From: Paenisporosarcina quisquiliarum_A
Lineage (GTDB): Bacteria; Bacillota; Bacilli; Bacillales_A; Planococcaceae
Direction of reading: 5' to 3'
Assembly: GCF_043641925.1 (NCBI RefSeq)
Contig: NZ_JBHZRU010000019.1
Span: 1 to 64,000, forward strand
Length of the DNA stretch: 64,000 nt
The position numbers and the translations under genes were made by a program. The notes beneath the pieces were generated by a model. The model was not told the origin of the DNA. It worked only from the letters and a program-made list of their open reading frames with translations, and made no database searches. Within the stretch, counting starts at the first letter, position 1, and every line of letters begins with the position of its first letter. This document shows, one piece after another, positions 27,637 through 37,911 of this stretch.

Positions 27637-28166
27637 CTAAGAACCCCCCTTAATTTGTACTGTTATGAATATTTTACCATGCAAGAAAGTGAAATAGACT
27701 TAAAATTGAGAAATTAAAAAAATCTATCACTTTTTTCTTTGTAGTAATAAATTTTTGTTAATAAAAAAATCAAAATGGTTCCTGGTGAAATAAACACAAT
27801 AATCAAAGCTTTAACATTCGTGTTTGTTTATCATGGACGTAGTTTAAAGATTAATAAAGGAGAGACCCTCGGATAATTATGCACAGCATTTAATTGTTTA
27901 CCGTTTCCTTGTCGCTTAAGACTAAACCTGACTCCACTATAATCTTATAAATGAAAAAACGAACTGCGACATGGTCACAGCTCGTTTTTATTTTCCTATA
28001 GACAAATCCTGCGGTAGCTTTGCGACTCAACTTGCAATTTAAGCTGCTCATGGAGTTCTTATACCTTTTCAAAACCCCTACTTTTATTTCCTCAAACACC
28101 AAATGGATTACCAATTTATTCTCATTTTTACTAGTAGTATATTGTCTGATGTAGGAGGTTATCTAA
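27637..28166. other. intergenic region upstream of the DruH-like gene, with hairpin
   Basis: It contains no convincing gene. On the minus strand 27956-27988 forms a 14-pair stem (AAACGAGCTGTGAC/GTCGCAGTTCGTTT, two wobbles) with a CAT loop and T6, so it is a good terminator although no minus-strand gene precedes it. A 74-codon frame over it (27890-28114) has no ribosome site and reads through the hairpin. Confidence 0.55.
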
Positions 28167-28808
28167 ATGCTTAAAAATTTAATAAATAAAATAATGTCAA
28201 ACAACTCCTCTGATCAAACAGAAACTATTCCTTCACATTTCCAAACACAGAAAATCTATCTTTTTGAATCTAATCAAAAAGAGTTAGAGGATATTATTAG
28301 TTTCCCAATGACTAAAGGGGTGGCTCCTGGATATGTTTATTTCGTTCAAGAGTATATGAATGGGACATTTAAAATCGGAAAAACCAAACATGTAGAAAAA
28401 CGCATGAATCTTTTTGGAGTAAAATTACCTTTTGAAAATAAACTCATCTATCTAATACAAACTGCGAATTACCATCAAACACAAGTTGCATTTCATAATC
28501 ATTTTTCCGATAAACGATTAGAAGGCGAGTGGTTTGCATTAACCAAGGAAGATATCTCTTGGATTAGGTCTGGAAAATATACACATGACATTAAACAAAC
28601 GCTCACTCCTCTTGAAGAAGAGAATGAAGAGATTGCAACTAATAATGACACTAATGATGAAAAACCATTAACAATGAAACAAATTGAATTTGCAAAAACA
28701 TTGATTCAGAAATTAGATAATGAATATATACTTAATATTAGCCCTTCCTCTTTAACACAAACAGATTTAAAAAGGTTAAGCGTTTACTTTAGATTTAAAA
28801 ATAAGTGA
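28167..28808 (+). CDS. GIY-YIG nuclease-like protein (T5orf172/MUG113 domain)
   Basis: The central part (about residues 50-140) is a T5orf172-type GIY-YIG domain: GYVYFVQEYMNGTFKIGKT carries the GYVY...KIG signature, followed by KRMNLF and the conserved end FHNHFSDKRLEGEWFAL. Such domains occur as phage or mobile-element nucleases and as defence effectors. The tail (about 145-213) is acidic, then helical. It is one of only two intact plus-strand genes in the island. ATG at 28167 is preceded by TAGGAGG. I cannot tell whether it cuts DNA. Confidence 0.72.
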   Translation: MLKNLINKIMSNNSSDQTETIPSHFQTQKIYLFESNQKELEDIISFPMTKGVAPGYVYFVQEYMNGTFKIGKTKHVEKRMNLFGVKLPFENKLIYLIQTANYHQTQVAFHNHFSDKRLEGEWFALTKEDISWIRSGKYTHDIKQTLTPLEEENEEIATNNDTNDEKPLTMKQIEFAKTLIQKLDNEYILNISPSSLTQTDLKRLSVYFRFKNK

Positions 28809-28929
28809 GCCTTAACAAATTTGATCAAAAGCGGTGTGTTAAAAGCCAAATAAGCTACAAAAAGAATCCGTCCTCAGTTTAACTTGGAGGCAGATTTTTA
28901 TTTAATAACACTATTATCTAAAATATTAA

Positions 28930-28959
28930 AGACGAGCTCCGATTTATCAGGGCTCGTCT
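28930..28959. terminator. hairpin between convergent genes
   Basis: The stem AGACGAGC/GCTCGTCT has a 14-base loop and TAATTTTTT after it on the plus strand. A weaker hairpin at about 28863-28902 precedes it. Both lie between the GIY-YIG gene and the convergent 88-residue gene. Confidence 0.65.
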
Positions 28960-28995
28960 CTAATTTTTTATACTAAATAACTATGTTTAGTGTTC

Positions 28996-29262
28996 TCAAA
29001 TACTCTCATTAATCTTCGTATTAGATTTTGCATATTCGCCTTCTTCAACACCTAATTCGAGAAGAACTTCATTTAGTTTATTGTATAGATTCGGATTTCC
29101 TCTAACAGAGGTAGGATTATCGTTGATACTTGTAAGCTTACCATTAATTTCAAAAGCGATTCGGCTGGTGTGTCGGAATATACGAAGTCCATCTATTATT
29201 GCTGACTTTTCATTGAGGTAAGTCGCCTTAAACCTACCGTTTTGGATTGTCTTTTTTTCCAC
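28996..29262 (-). CDS. hypothetical protein, 88 residues
   Basis: Starts at GTG 29262 behind AAGGATG. It is soluble with mixed alpha and beta content: strands around FKATYLNEKSAIIDGLRIF and RIAFEINGKLTSI, then a helical end. I do not recognise the family. It lies upstream of McrC on the same strand but downstream in transcription (214 bases after the McrC stop), so it may belong to the McrBC message. Confidence 0.5.
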   Translation of the reverse strand: MEKKTIQNGRFKATYLNEKSAIIDGLRIFRHTSRIAFEINGKLTSINDNPTSVRGNPNLYNKLNEVLLELGVEEGEYAKSNTKINESI

Positions 29263-29476
29263 AACTTCACATCCTTAATTTATCTTCTCAGAACTCAACT
29301 CTATTCACATAAGCTTCCTTTACCAATTAAATCTACTACATTATCAAGTATCGAAAAATTTCATTTTTAATTGTTCTTATCAAAGAGGTCTTTTCTTCTA
29401 TTTTTGTTATCACCTAATCCGTAAGTCTGATTAAAATCGAAATGTGATTTCCTTATCCATCGATGACTCTATAATT

Positions 29477-30754
29477 TCAAGTATCCAAAAGAAGATTAAG
29501 CGCCGTTCGCTTTAACCCTGCTTTATTTCTTAGTTTTATATCTTCTAATACTTGATCGATTGATACACTTTTTAAAAAGAGACAACCAGAATGAACAGCA
29601 TGTTTATTCAGTTCAATCTTATTTGAGGTTATATGCTCTATGCCTTTAAATACCGGATATACGATTGTTGCTTTATAGATATCAGCTTTTTGAAAGTATT
29701 GCGCATAAAATGCAAGTTGAAAAATATCTGATGTTATGACTTTTTTAAAGTCATATGCCTTATATTTTGTATCAATCACATATGTTCTTTCGAGGCGTTC
29801 ATCTCTAACAATAATATCGGGTATTACATCTCGGTAACGTAGACCATCAAGTAACACTGCATTTGTTATTCGCTGTCCTTCTGTGACCCGAAAATGCGGA
29901 GGCAAATATCTCTTTAAAACTGCTCCTACAAATCTTTCAAACAGTTCATTCATATCTACCAAAAAAGCAAAGTGATTATTATCAGATGCAGTATAGTTCT
30001 GTAAAAAAAGTTTCTCGAAAATAAACCGGCCAAAGGTGTGCACAACCCTATAATTATCATTTAATCGGTTGTAGGAAAGTTCAGGCCATTTTCTTTCCTC
30101 ATATGGAACACAAATACTCGAAAATTGAATTTGCAACATATAAATGCGATGTTTCAGGTAAGATTCTAAGGGTAATTTATCAAGCAGTGTTAAGACTTTT
30201 AAAATTAGTTGATTTTCCACTATATCTTGAGTCAATTCGTCGAATTCACAATAGATATTGTTAGGTAGATTATAATTATGCAGCGCATTCTTTCTAAGTG
30301 AAACCTTTCCCCGCACTTGTTTTAAGTTTCCAGAGTGCTCCACGTAGTCTTTTTTTAAACCTTTTTTCAAAAGGTTTTCTGTTTCATTTAAAAACTTTGA
30401 AATGAGCATTCTAAACAGTTCACTTTTCTCCATACTTCCCCTTGTTTCTACCTCTGACCAAAAGGGTCTCCCATTTGCAAAAAGAGCCATGTTGATTACT
30501 TCAGTAAATGTATCATCAAACTTAGGTTGAATAATGATTCTTAAACGTTCTAATTCAATTAATCCGACAAAGCTTGTCGTTCTAATTCGCAACCCATCCT
30601 TCAATTCATCAAAATAAAACCGCTGTTCCCATGGGGTGTTTTTATGTATGGTTGCATAGTGTCGCAAATAAGACCTGTCTATTTCGCTACACTCATATCC
30701 CATAATAAGTCGTTCATTGTATTCCTGTATCTTTATCTCATCTTTCATCATCAT
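29477..30754 (-). CDS. mcrC: McrC-family nuclease subunit
   Basis: McrC supplies the endonuclease of modification-dependent McrBC restriction. The 425 residues contain an N-terminal beta part (GLRIRTTSFVGLIELERLRI) and a PD-(D/E)xK core, PDIIVRDERLERTYVIDTKY, with D near 311 and D/K near 324-326. The gene overlaps the end of mcrB by 17 bases (ATG triplet at 30754), so they are coupled. The length is near the usual 350-440. Confidence 0.88.
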   Translation of the reverse strand: MMMKDEIKIQEYNERLIMGYECSEIDRSYLRHYATIHKNTPWEQRFYFDELKDGLRIRTTSFVGLIELERLRIIIQPKFDDTFTEVINMALFANGRPFWSEVETRGSMEKSELFRMLISKFLNETENLLKKGLKKDYVEHSGNLKQVRGKVSLRKNALHNYNLPNNIYCEFDELTQDIVENQLILKVLTLLDKLPLESYLKHRIYMLQIQFSSICVPYEERKWPELSYNRLNDNYRVVHTFGRFIFEKLFLQNYTASDNNHFAFLVDMNELFERFVGAVLKRYLPPHFRVTEGQRITNAVLLDGLRYRDVIPDIIVRDERLERTYVIDTKYKAYDFKKVITSDIFQLAFYAQYFQKADIYKATIVYPVFKGIEHITSNKIELNKHAVHSGCLFLKSVSIDQVLEDIKLRNKAGLKRTALNLLLDT

Positions 30755-32768
30755 TCACCTGGAAATGACTTTCAAGGGCTTCAATAAAAGCTGCATCATG
30801 ATCACTAAAAATTTCACCATTGATTTCCTGATTGTGTACATCAACAAAACTCTCACCAAATATCTCTGCAAGCATTGAGTAATTATCAAAACAATACTCT
30901 TGGACAAGTGGAACTATATCGTACTGAAAAATATCTTTTAATTGGTCTACAGTCGAAACAACCGTTCCACCATCCATAAAATACGCATGACCAATTTGCA
31001 AATCACGACCTTGTACCTCAACTATCTTTTTATTTAGCTCTTTTAGAATCTGTGCAGGTGTAATATTTAGCATGTCTATTGGTGCATCCAGCAAATCATA
31101 TTCAGGCATGCACTCTACAAAGGCAAAACGGCGTTTAATCGCAGCATCCATCATTTTAATACTACGGTCAGCTGTATTCATTGTCGCTATTAAATAAACA
31201 TTTTTCGGAACGCTGAATGGATCTTTACTTTGAGGTAGCGTCAAAGCCATCCCTCGTTTATCTTTTTCTAACAGTGTGATGAGTTCGCCAAAAATCTTCG
31301 GTACGTTTCCACGATTTAATTCATCAATTATGAAGTAAAATGACTCACTTGGTGATTGTTGAGCACGCTGGATAAATTGTTTAAATACACCATCTTGCAT
31401 CTTAAAAGAAACGGTCCCATTTTGTTCAACTGGTTTGAATCCCTCAATAAAGTCTTCATATTGATAGGAAGGATGGAATGTACAAAATTCAAGTTGAATT
31501 GGTTTTTGTTCCTCTTTCCATCTTAAATATTGAAGTACTGTATAAGTTTTCCCTGTACCTGGAGGACCATATAGAATAATTTGACCTTTTCGTGCTATAG
31601 CCTTCTCGATTATAGGAAACAATGTATTATTGTTTTCAATCTTCTCAGTTTGAATAGTTATTATAGAATTTGTCTCGCCTTCAATCCAGCCATCAACCGT
31701 TTTTACAGGAACCTTATCGACTGTGACCGTTTTCCACTTTTTCTGTGCAGGTATTGTTAAACCACCTTCATATATGGTATCCCACGTTACCCCAACTGTA
31801 TGTTGATATCTCTGTAAATCTGTACCATACTTATATCCTTTTTCATTAACAGTACCGATTGCCAAAACTTGAGTTGTTCCTTTGTTCGCTAGGACACGGT
31901 CACCAGGCTGTAAATTATAGAAATCCCAGACCTCATTTGCTTTCCTTGTATTTGTGGAAGCATTGTCGTAAAAACCTTGCTGAATAAATGCTTTTTTAAA
32001 TTCCTTGAAGTCATTATACTGACTTAAATCTCCGACATCATTCCATCCGAGTGTGATGATAGAATTTTCTTTACAAGAATCCCAATTTTCAGCATCTTTA
32101 CCTGGTGCAATTTTATAAATAACGTCTTGCTGCATAAATGTAGTATAAAGAAAATTAGCTAGCACGATTTCATCGTATTGCTTAAATTCAGAGTGCTCAT
32201 ATAGTTTCTCATGTAATAATATACTCAGTTCGATTGTGTCACGTGTTATCAGCTCATCTTCTTTAGTACCGAGCTCACTTAAAAACTTTTTGAGGTGTTG
32301 TTCTTGATAAATAGGCATTAGTTTATCTGAGGAATATAGGTAGGAAATTTTACCTTTTAACATGTTTCCACGATTTAATAAATTTGTGGAAACAAGTGGT
32401 TCATAGTCTCTTTTGTTTAAATGATCGATAGTTTCTAATATATCACTGCGTAGTCTCTCCCAAGCATCTTGCTCATTTTCAAATTCAGGTGGATAAATCC
32501 ATGTATTCTCTTTCTTTTTATAGTAGATAATATGTTTCCCCGCATTACCACCCTTAATACTTCCTAAAGGGATTGTGTTATATTCTAGCCACCAACTGAA
32601 TGACCCTTGTGGATTTACCCCTAGTGCGTACTCTTCAAGTGGCATATTCTTTAACTTTTCATATGGAAATAAATTTAAAAACTCCTGATGCAGTTCCTTC
32701 TTCTTAATCAAACTATCTAACCCTAGATTTGCTATGTATTTTTCAAATAATTCAATCACATTTTTCAA
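30738..32768 (-). CDS. mcrB: McrB-type AAA+ GTPase with EVE-like domain
   Basis: The C-terminal half is an McrB AAA+ motor: Walker A LYGPPGTGKT (near residue 399), Walker B FIIDELNRGNVPKIFGE (near 481), ATMNTADRS (sensor 1) and KRRFAF. The N-terminal half has two extra parts: residues 1-130, a domain with GSFSWWLEYNTIPLG, and about 220-360, which reads like an EVE/YTH-like pocket (ENSIITLGWNDVGDLSQY, LQPGDRVLANKG, AIGTVNEKGY). EVE domains recognise modified cytosine or adenine, so this is likely the specificity module. The start is TTG at 32768 with AAGGAG at correct spacing. Confidence 0.85.
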   Translation of the reverse strand: MKNVIELFEKYIANLGLDSLIKKKELHQEFLNLFPYEKLKNMPLEEYALGVNPQGSFSWWLEYNTIPLGSIKGGNAGKHIIYYKKKENTWIYPPEFENEQDAWERLRSDILETIDHLNKRDYEPLVSTNLLNRGNMLKGKISYLYSSDKLMPIYQEQHLKKFLSELGTKEDELITRDTIELSILLHEKLYEHSEFKQYDEIVLANFLYTTFMQQDVIYKIAPGKDAENWDSCKENSIITLGWNDVGDLSQYNDFKEFKKAFIQQGFYDNASTNTRKANEVWDFYNLQPGDRVLANKGTTQVLAIGTVNEKGYKYGTDLQRYQHTVGVTWDTIYEGGLTIPAQKKWKTVTVDKVPVKTVDGWIEGETNSIITIQTEKIENNNTLFPIIEKAIARKGQIILYGPPGTGKTYTVLQYLRWKEEQKPIQLEFCTFHPSYQYEDFIEGFKPVEQNGTVSFKMQDGVFKQFIQRAQQSPSESFYFIIDELNRGNVPKIFGELITLLEKDKRGMALTLPQSKDPFSVPKNVYLIATMNTADRSIKMMDAAIKRRFAFVECMPEYDLLDAPIDMLNITPAQILKELNKKIVEVQGRDLQIGHAYFMDGGTVVSTVDQLKDIFQYDIVPLVQEYCFDNYSMLAEIFGESFVDVHNQEINGEIFSDHDAAFIEALESHFQVNDDER

Positions 32769-32890
32769 ATAAACATCTCCTTAAAATAACTGGATTTTAT
32801 TACATATTACTAAAGTTTCCTGAAATACTCTTAATTACTCTTTAACAGTTCGTCAATTTAATGATTACAAGGTATTGTGAACGTAAATCA

Positions 32891-33136
32891 TTAATTTCGC
32901 GTTGTTGAATGAAAAGATAGGATTACTTTTCTGATCGCTATACTTAACTCATCACGTGTCATTGACTTGATATTTATAAATCTGTTTTTATCCATCTGAT
33001 TATGAAACTCTGGTAAGTAACCTACAAACAAATACCCATTCCCCGTTAAATAAAGTTCTTTTATTACTTTTTTTCTTTTTATGGGACTACCCGGATAGGA
33101 ATAACTTACTCGATTTTTCGTGCATTCCCGGATCAT
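32891..33136 (-). CDS. hypothetical small basic protein
   Basis: An 81-residue frame between mcrB and a nuclease gene. The sequence looks protein-like (KELYLTGNGYLFVGYLPEFH, NRFINIKSMTRDELSIAIRK), but the ATG at 33136 has no good ribosome site. It may be a decayed gene or have another start. No family is recognised. Confidence 0.35.
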   Translation of the reverse strand: MIRECTKNRVSYSYPGSPIKRKKVIKELYLTGNGYLFVGYLPEFHNQMDKNRFINIKSMTRDELSIAIRKVILSFHSTTRN

Positions 33137-33289
33137 CTAAATCTTGGTGAGAAATAAATATATTTTTACAGTACAAATTTTATAGATGATATGACCATTA
33201 ACTTCAGTTGTTCTGTATAGACATCCATTTGCAAATTGTTATAAATCGTTTAACGAGGAAAATGTTCTTTCGCTATTAATTCTAGGAGC

Positions 33290-34240
33290 TTACTCACCTA
33301 CCATACCGTCATTATCATTATCGCGCATGAAAGGATATAACCAATGATCACTCATTATTGGCATACTGAAACCTGCTGCTTTTGCTTCTTTAATCGTCAC
33401 CTGTCCATTACCGTTTGTATCAACACTAGAAATATCACCGTTTGTGTTTGAACTAGTTGATTCAGAAGGCTCAGTACTTGTTAAACCAAGAGATGCGTTT
33501 ACTTCATCAGGGTTCACATTGTAAAATGTATCAACGATTTCGTTACCCATTAAAGTATAGGTATACTGATAACGTGAAGGAATCTGCGTTTCCGTATTCG
33601 GATATGTAATAATTGCTTCAAAATTAGTAGCTCCACCTGTACTACGGATCACGTCTTCCATATAAGCTTGATCACCATGTCGGTTGAGTGTACTATCTTG
33701 TGGTGTAATATTATAAGCATTCGATACCCCTCCGAGAGAATCAGCAATGATATGTCCTTCATCTAAAACGTCACTTACGACACCAGGAACCTTTGCCTCA
33801 TCAGAATAGTATCTGCCAGATGATAATACAGGTTCGTTACTATCATCTTGTAGAATGATTTCATCAGCAATGACACGTACTAGTTGTCCGTATTCATTAG
33901 TAAATGCCCAATATTCACGGTTCCCATAACCAATGTCAACGGCAACGTTAGGTTCACGATATCCAGACAAATCACCACCAGCAACTTCAATAAGTTTGTA
34001 CCCTGAGAATAATTCATTCTTGGGTTCGGTTGTTGTTTCCTCTACTACGACATCTACTTCTTGTTCCTCGACAACCGTAGTGATAGTTTCTTCTTTATCT
34101 TTATTATTATTTGTACCAACTGTAGTTACTTCTTGCGGTTTTAATTCTACATTTTTAATGGAATTATCTCCTGTATTGGTACAACCAACCATCAATACAG
34201 TTATTAAAAGAAAGATTAAATAGTTCATTTTCTTATGCAT
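33290..34240 (-). CDS. secreted lipoprotein DNA/RNA non-specific nuclease
   Basis: A signal peptide with lipobox LMVGC (Cys near 20) is followed by a Thr/Glu-rich linker. A nuclease domain (about residues 75-240) shows DEGHIIADSLGG, the His of a DRGH-like beta-beta-alpha metal site, and NAYNITPQDSTLNRHG with the usual Asn/Gln. After a Ser/Thr linker the last 45 residues (DTNGNGQVTIKEAKAAGF, RDNDNDGMVGE) form a calcium-binding EF-hand/excalibur-like tail often seen in secreted Bacillus nucleases. ATG at 34240 follows GAGGAG. It acts outside the cell, so it is not a classical intracellular defence gene. Confidence 0.75.
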   Translation of the reverse strand: MHKKMNYLIFLLITVLMVGCTNTGDNSIKNVELKPQEVTTVGTNNNKDKEETITTVVEEQEVDVVVEETTTEPKNELFSGYKLIEVAGGDLSGYREPNVAVDIGYGNREYWAFTNEYGQLVRVIADEIILQDDSNEPVLSSGRYYSDEAKVPGVVSDVLDEGHIIADSLGGVSNAYNITPQDSTLNRHGDQAYMEDVIRSTGGATNFEAIITYPNTETQIPSRYQYTYTLMGNEIVDTFYNVNPDEVNASLGLTSTEPSESTSSNTNGDISSVDTNGNGQVTIKEAKAAGFSMPIMSDHWLYPFMRDNDNDGMVGE

Positions 34241-34469
34241 TTTAAAACTCCTCGTATCTTAATTTCATATTGTTCACTCTAAAATCTTAGAATATACACA
34301 AAGATTAATGTTGTTAATCTTTTGTTAATAGTACATTCCAAACTACTTAGAATTACTAAAATTCAATTTTAGTAAAACACTATTTAGTAGAATGAAAAAA
34401 TGTTATTACCTACTCGAGACTTGGCTACTGATAATTCTTCAAATAGAGATTACTCTTTTAATAGTAAAT

Positions 34470-37193
34470 TCAATTTTGAATAATTGTTTTCAATTTTTCT
34501 TCTATTAATTCCCTTTCATTACTGCCAGTAGTGCTTAAACGGATGATAGGTAATTTATACTTCGCTAAAATAGCATCTTTCATCCGATCACGCTCTGCTT
34601 GTCGTGTGCCTTCTTTATGATAAGAATAACCATCTACTTCAACGATGAGGACCGGTGTTTTATCTATTTTGTTAAACATGACAAAGTCCAAATGTGTCCA
34701 GGAATTTTCTACATACTTTCTTTCTTCTTGCGTCAAAATTGTTCGCTCCTTAATTAACATTCTTAAGGGAGGGTGATTGCTAATAGAAAGGAAAGAAAAC
34801 TCCTTGTTTTTAATAATGTCATCTAACAATTTTGCGGTTAAATTTTCGGAATCATATGTTGAAACTTTCTTTTGTTTTGCTAAGAGTACTTTACGCTCTT
34901 TTTCAAGTGAACGGTATAGATAATCAAATATAGAATAAAGTTCACTATGACGTACTTCGAAATTGTTATATCGAATATAGCGGATTAAATCACCTATATA
35001 TGTTCCAGCCCATGTTTCGCTTCCATCAGCAGTGACCACAATCAATTGGTTTACGGCACGGGAAATAGCCACATTTATTAAATGTGCGTCATCAGCAAAA
35101 TCATTGGCTTTTAATGTATTGACTACGGTCGAAAGAATGATAATATTTTTTTCTCTTCCTTGAAATTTATGAACAGTATCTGCTTCAAGTGAATATATCT
35201 GCTCCAACTGTTTCAATTTATTAGCTTGCTCACGAAATGGTGAAATAATGCCAATGGACATGTTTTTTTGATTATTATGAATCTGTGGAAGAATTTCAGT
35301 AGAAATAACCTCGATTTGTCTTTGATTGAACGTGCCCCGAGCATGGTTACCTTTTCCTGTCTTCACCACTAGAAGTGTATCTGTGGAGGGAAGCTGTTCT
35401 GTTAAAATAATTAACTCATTGTTATAAAAACGTTGGTTACAAAATTCAATAATCTGCGGATGGCTTCGATAATGCTCTCTTAAGAGAGTGACGGGTGCGT
35501 CAACAAAGACATTTCGAATAGACTGTAACAAACTGTTTTCAGAATAACGAAAAGCAGATGATATTTGAAAGCTGTGAAATACTGCGTCTGTTTTTTCTTT
35601 CAATTCTTGTGTAACAACATTAGGTAGTTGTTTTTGATCCCCTACAATGACAGTTCTTTTTGCAGCAGAAAGAGCAAGTGCTCCTGAAACTAAATCCACT
35701 TGGGATGATTCATCAATTAATACATAATCAAACAAGAAGTCTCGTCCAGATGATTGTTTAAGTGAATGGGTTGTGCTTGTAACAATCGGATATTCCTTCA
35801 CTAGTGAAGAAAAGTTCTTCCACAAGACATCTTTTGTAAATGCTGGTCTTTCAGATCTACCTGAATATACTTCATATAACTTTGCATGCAAAAGTTGCAT
35901 CGATAAAGCACTATATTCATCCATTTTTTCTTTGAATTGATACCCACTTAACTGGTTCTCAATTTTAGTAATACTTACCTTTAATTCCTTCATGCGACTT
36001 AAATAGAATTGTTGTTGCAACAGTAACCGTGTTGTTGATGACCTCAAATCAACCTTTTTAGAGTGGAAGAGTTTATATTTAAAATAAAAGATGATCCTTC
36101 TCCATATGCTTAAATTGCTATCAACTGGTAACTGATCAATGGCATTCAATAATCGTAAAGTTTGATTTGATGTTAATTTTTGAAGAGACAAAAAAATTGA
36201 AACATCTGGTTTTTCATCGTTCAAAAGGTCATCAAAATATTGATATTCACGTTCAACCGTTTCTAATTCCTGGCTGAGCTTCGCTTTCGTGTTTCGAAGT
36301 TCTAACATCTGGTTTAACATGTGTTGCATAGATGCCAAATTTGTTTTAAGGTGCTGGATTTCCTCAGACTTTCTCTTCCAAGTTGTCATATCTGGATAAT
36401 TTTCAATCTTGTTAAAGAAGGCAGTTTGCTTTTGTTGATTGCCAAGAGTAGCAACAAGAAAATGCAATTCGTATTTCTGAAGTTTCTCTACTACATTGTC
36501 TGTAGCCGAATTGTTATTCGATACTACAGCAACACTTTGATTAAAAACTATCGCATTCGCGATGATGTTCAAGATGGTTTGAGTTTTCCCAGTGCCAGGA
36601 GGACCTTCAATTATGCTTATATGATTTGTAAATGCATGTTCTACAGCCATCTTTTGGCTTAAGTTAAAGCTAAATGGATAAATGTAGTTTTGGGCATGTT
36701 CAATTTTTTGAGGAGAATGTTTTTTCAAGTAGTGAGCAAGAACACTTTTAGGATGAATAAATTGCAGGCGTTCATATTGTTTTTCCAAGAAAGACTTCTC
36801 GATTTCATTGGGGGTATCTATTACAGTAGAGAGCATTTTAAGATAGGAAAAAGTATTTGCGACAACCGGCTTTTGTAATTCCGATTCTATTATTTGAATT
36901 GAATGACTTAGACATACCTTTTTGTAGCCTGATTTGAAGAGAATGCGTGAATGAGAGCCAAACTGTAAGAGGATAACTGCACCATCCATCAGTTCCCCAC
37001 ATACAAATACTTGTGAAGTGCTAACAGTCTGCACGTTTGGTTGACGTAGCCATTTCACATTTTCCCTATTATATGAAAAAGTTTTATTGTTTTCAAAGGT
37101 TACATTAATCTTTTGTAGGTTAGATTGGATATTCCGAACAGATTCAGTTTGATCTTGTCCTTTTATTAAAACTAAATTTTCGTTGGGATTCAT
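34470..37193 (-). CDS. SF1 helicase fused to DUF2726 nuclease-like domain
   Basis: A 907-residue Upf1-type SF1 helicase. Visible are Walker A EGPPGTGKTQT (near residue 200), Walker B VLIDESSQVD (near 496), VGDQKQLP, REHYRSHP (motif IV), DTVHKFQGREKN (near 676) and NVAISRAVNQL. A coiled-coil-like insert occupies residues 255-400. The last 120 residues carry DFVMFNKIDKTPVLIVEVDG and RDRMKDAIL, the DUF2726 fold related to Vsr/PD-(D/E)xK nucleases. It is a stand-alone gene with ATG at 37193 behind GGAGG. Such fusions are frequent in defence islands, and the role here is inferred from that context. Confidence 0.75.
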   Translation of the reverse strand: MNPNENLVLIKGQDQTESVRNIQSNLQKINVTFENNKTFSYNRENVKWLRQPNVQTVSTSQVFVCGELMDGAVILLQFGSHSRILFKSGYKKVCLSHSIQIIESELQKPVVANTFSYLKMLSTVIDTPNEIEKSFLEKQYERLQFIHPKSVLAHYLKKHSPQKIEHAQNYIYPFSFNLSQKMAVEHAFTNHISIIEGPPGTGKTQTILNIIANAIVFNQSVAVVSNNNSATDNVVEKLQKYELHFLVATLGNQQKQTAFFNKIENYPDMTTWKRKSEEIQHLKTNLASMQHMLNQMLELRNTKAKLSQELETVEREYQYFDDLLNDEKPDVSIFLSLQKLTSNQTLRLLNAIDQLPVDSNLSIWRRIIFYFKYKLFHSKKVDLRSSTTRLLLQQQFYLSRMKELKVSITKIENQLSGYQFKEKMDEYSALSMQLLHAKLYEVYSGRSERPAFTKDVLWKNFSSLVKEYPIVTSTTHSLKQSSGRDFLFDYVLIDESSQVDLVSGALALSAAKRTVIVGDQKQLPNVVTQELKEKTDAVFHSFQISSAFRYSENSLLQSIRNVFVDAPVTLLREHYRSHPQIIEFCNQRFYNNELIILTEQLPSTDTLLVVKTGKGNHARGTFNQRQIEVISTEILPQIHNNQKNMSIGIISPFREQANKLKQLEQIYSLEADTVHKFQGREKNIIILSTVVNTLKANDFADDAHLINVAISRAVNQLIVVTADGSETWAGTYIGDLIRYIRYNNFEVRHSELYSIFDYLYRSLEKERKVLLAKQKKVSTYDSENLTAKLLDDIIKNKEFSFLSISNHPPLRMLIKERTILTQEERKYVENSWTHLDFVMFNKIDKTPVLIVEVDGYSYHKEGTRQAERDRMKDAILAKYKLPIIRLSTTGSNERELIEEKLKTIIQN

Positions 37194-37911
37194 ACTAAAC
37201 CTCCAAATGCTAATGAGCGCCTATTGTTATTGATGGTAATAATGGTAACATTAGTAAGTTCTAAAACCAATTGGTAAGAGTCCCAGCGTACCCCTGCTGA
37301 ATTTTCTACTAAGTCATATTATGTAACACTTTGAATAATTGATTGGTGAGTAGAAATTTGAATGCAATGGAAGATCTAATTAATATAGGCTTAGGCGGTT
37401 TGCAATAATTTTAGCTATATATAGAAAAAACTTATTAAATACTTAAAAATCACGGGGGATTTAAATAATATGGTAAAAAAATCACTGTCGATTAATGATA
37501 TGAAACAATCTGCTGCTGAAAGAGGGGGGTTGGGGCTAAGCCCCTTTATTTCCACAGATTTGATCATAAACAGACCTTCTTTTATAAATTTTACCATTTC
37601 TGTTTTATAAGTATATCTTTTTATTATTTAAAATAAGTATCGATAAGATGGTTTATCGCAACTTAAAAATCTCCTTGACGAATTTGAATGTTATTTTTAT
37701 TCATTAATTTGAGGGATAAACAATGGTAAAATTCGAATCTTAATGAGAAATAGTTTATGTAATAAGTTTTGACATAAAAATGAAACAAAAAAGAAGGAGA
37801 ATTATCTCTCCTTCTTCGCTACTTCACGAACCATCGTTTTTGGAATACCTTACTTACGATGAAATTCAATTATTTTTGCTCCGGATTATCTTTGGCAACC
37901 ATCGTAAAATC
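37194..37911. other. intergenic region between helicase and Res genes
   Basis: I find no supported gene. The helicase leader lies at its left end, a short GGGG-CTAAG-CCCC hairpin at 37532-37544 is of unknown use, and the terminator of the Res operon is at its right end. Confidence 0.5.
37791..37816 (-). terminator. terminator of UvrD-Mod-Res operon
   Basis: A 10-bp stem AAGAAGGAGA/TCTCCTTCTT with a six-base loop. On the minus strand TTTTTTG follows, about 96 bases past the Res stop. Confidence 0.78.

Noticed and set aside
27890..28114. A 74-codon minus-strand frame
   Set aside because: It reads through a strong hairpin with a T tract and has no ribosome site.
37415..37597. A 60-codon minus-strand frame in the gap before the Res gene
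   Set aside because: Hydrophobic chance frame without a proper start signal; it spans a GGGG/CCCC hairpin.
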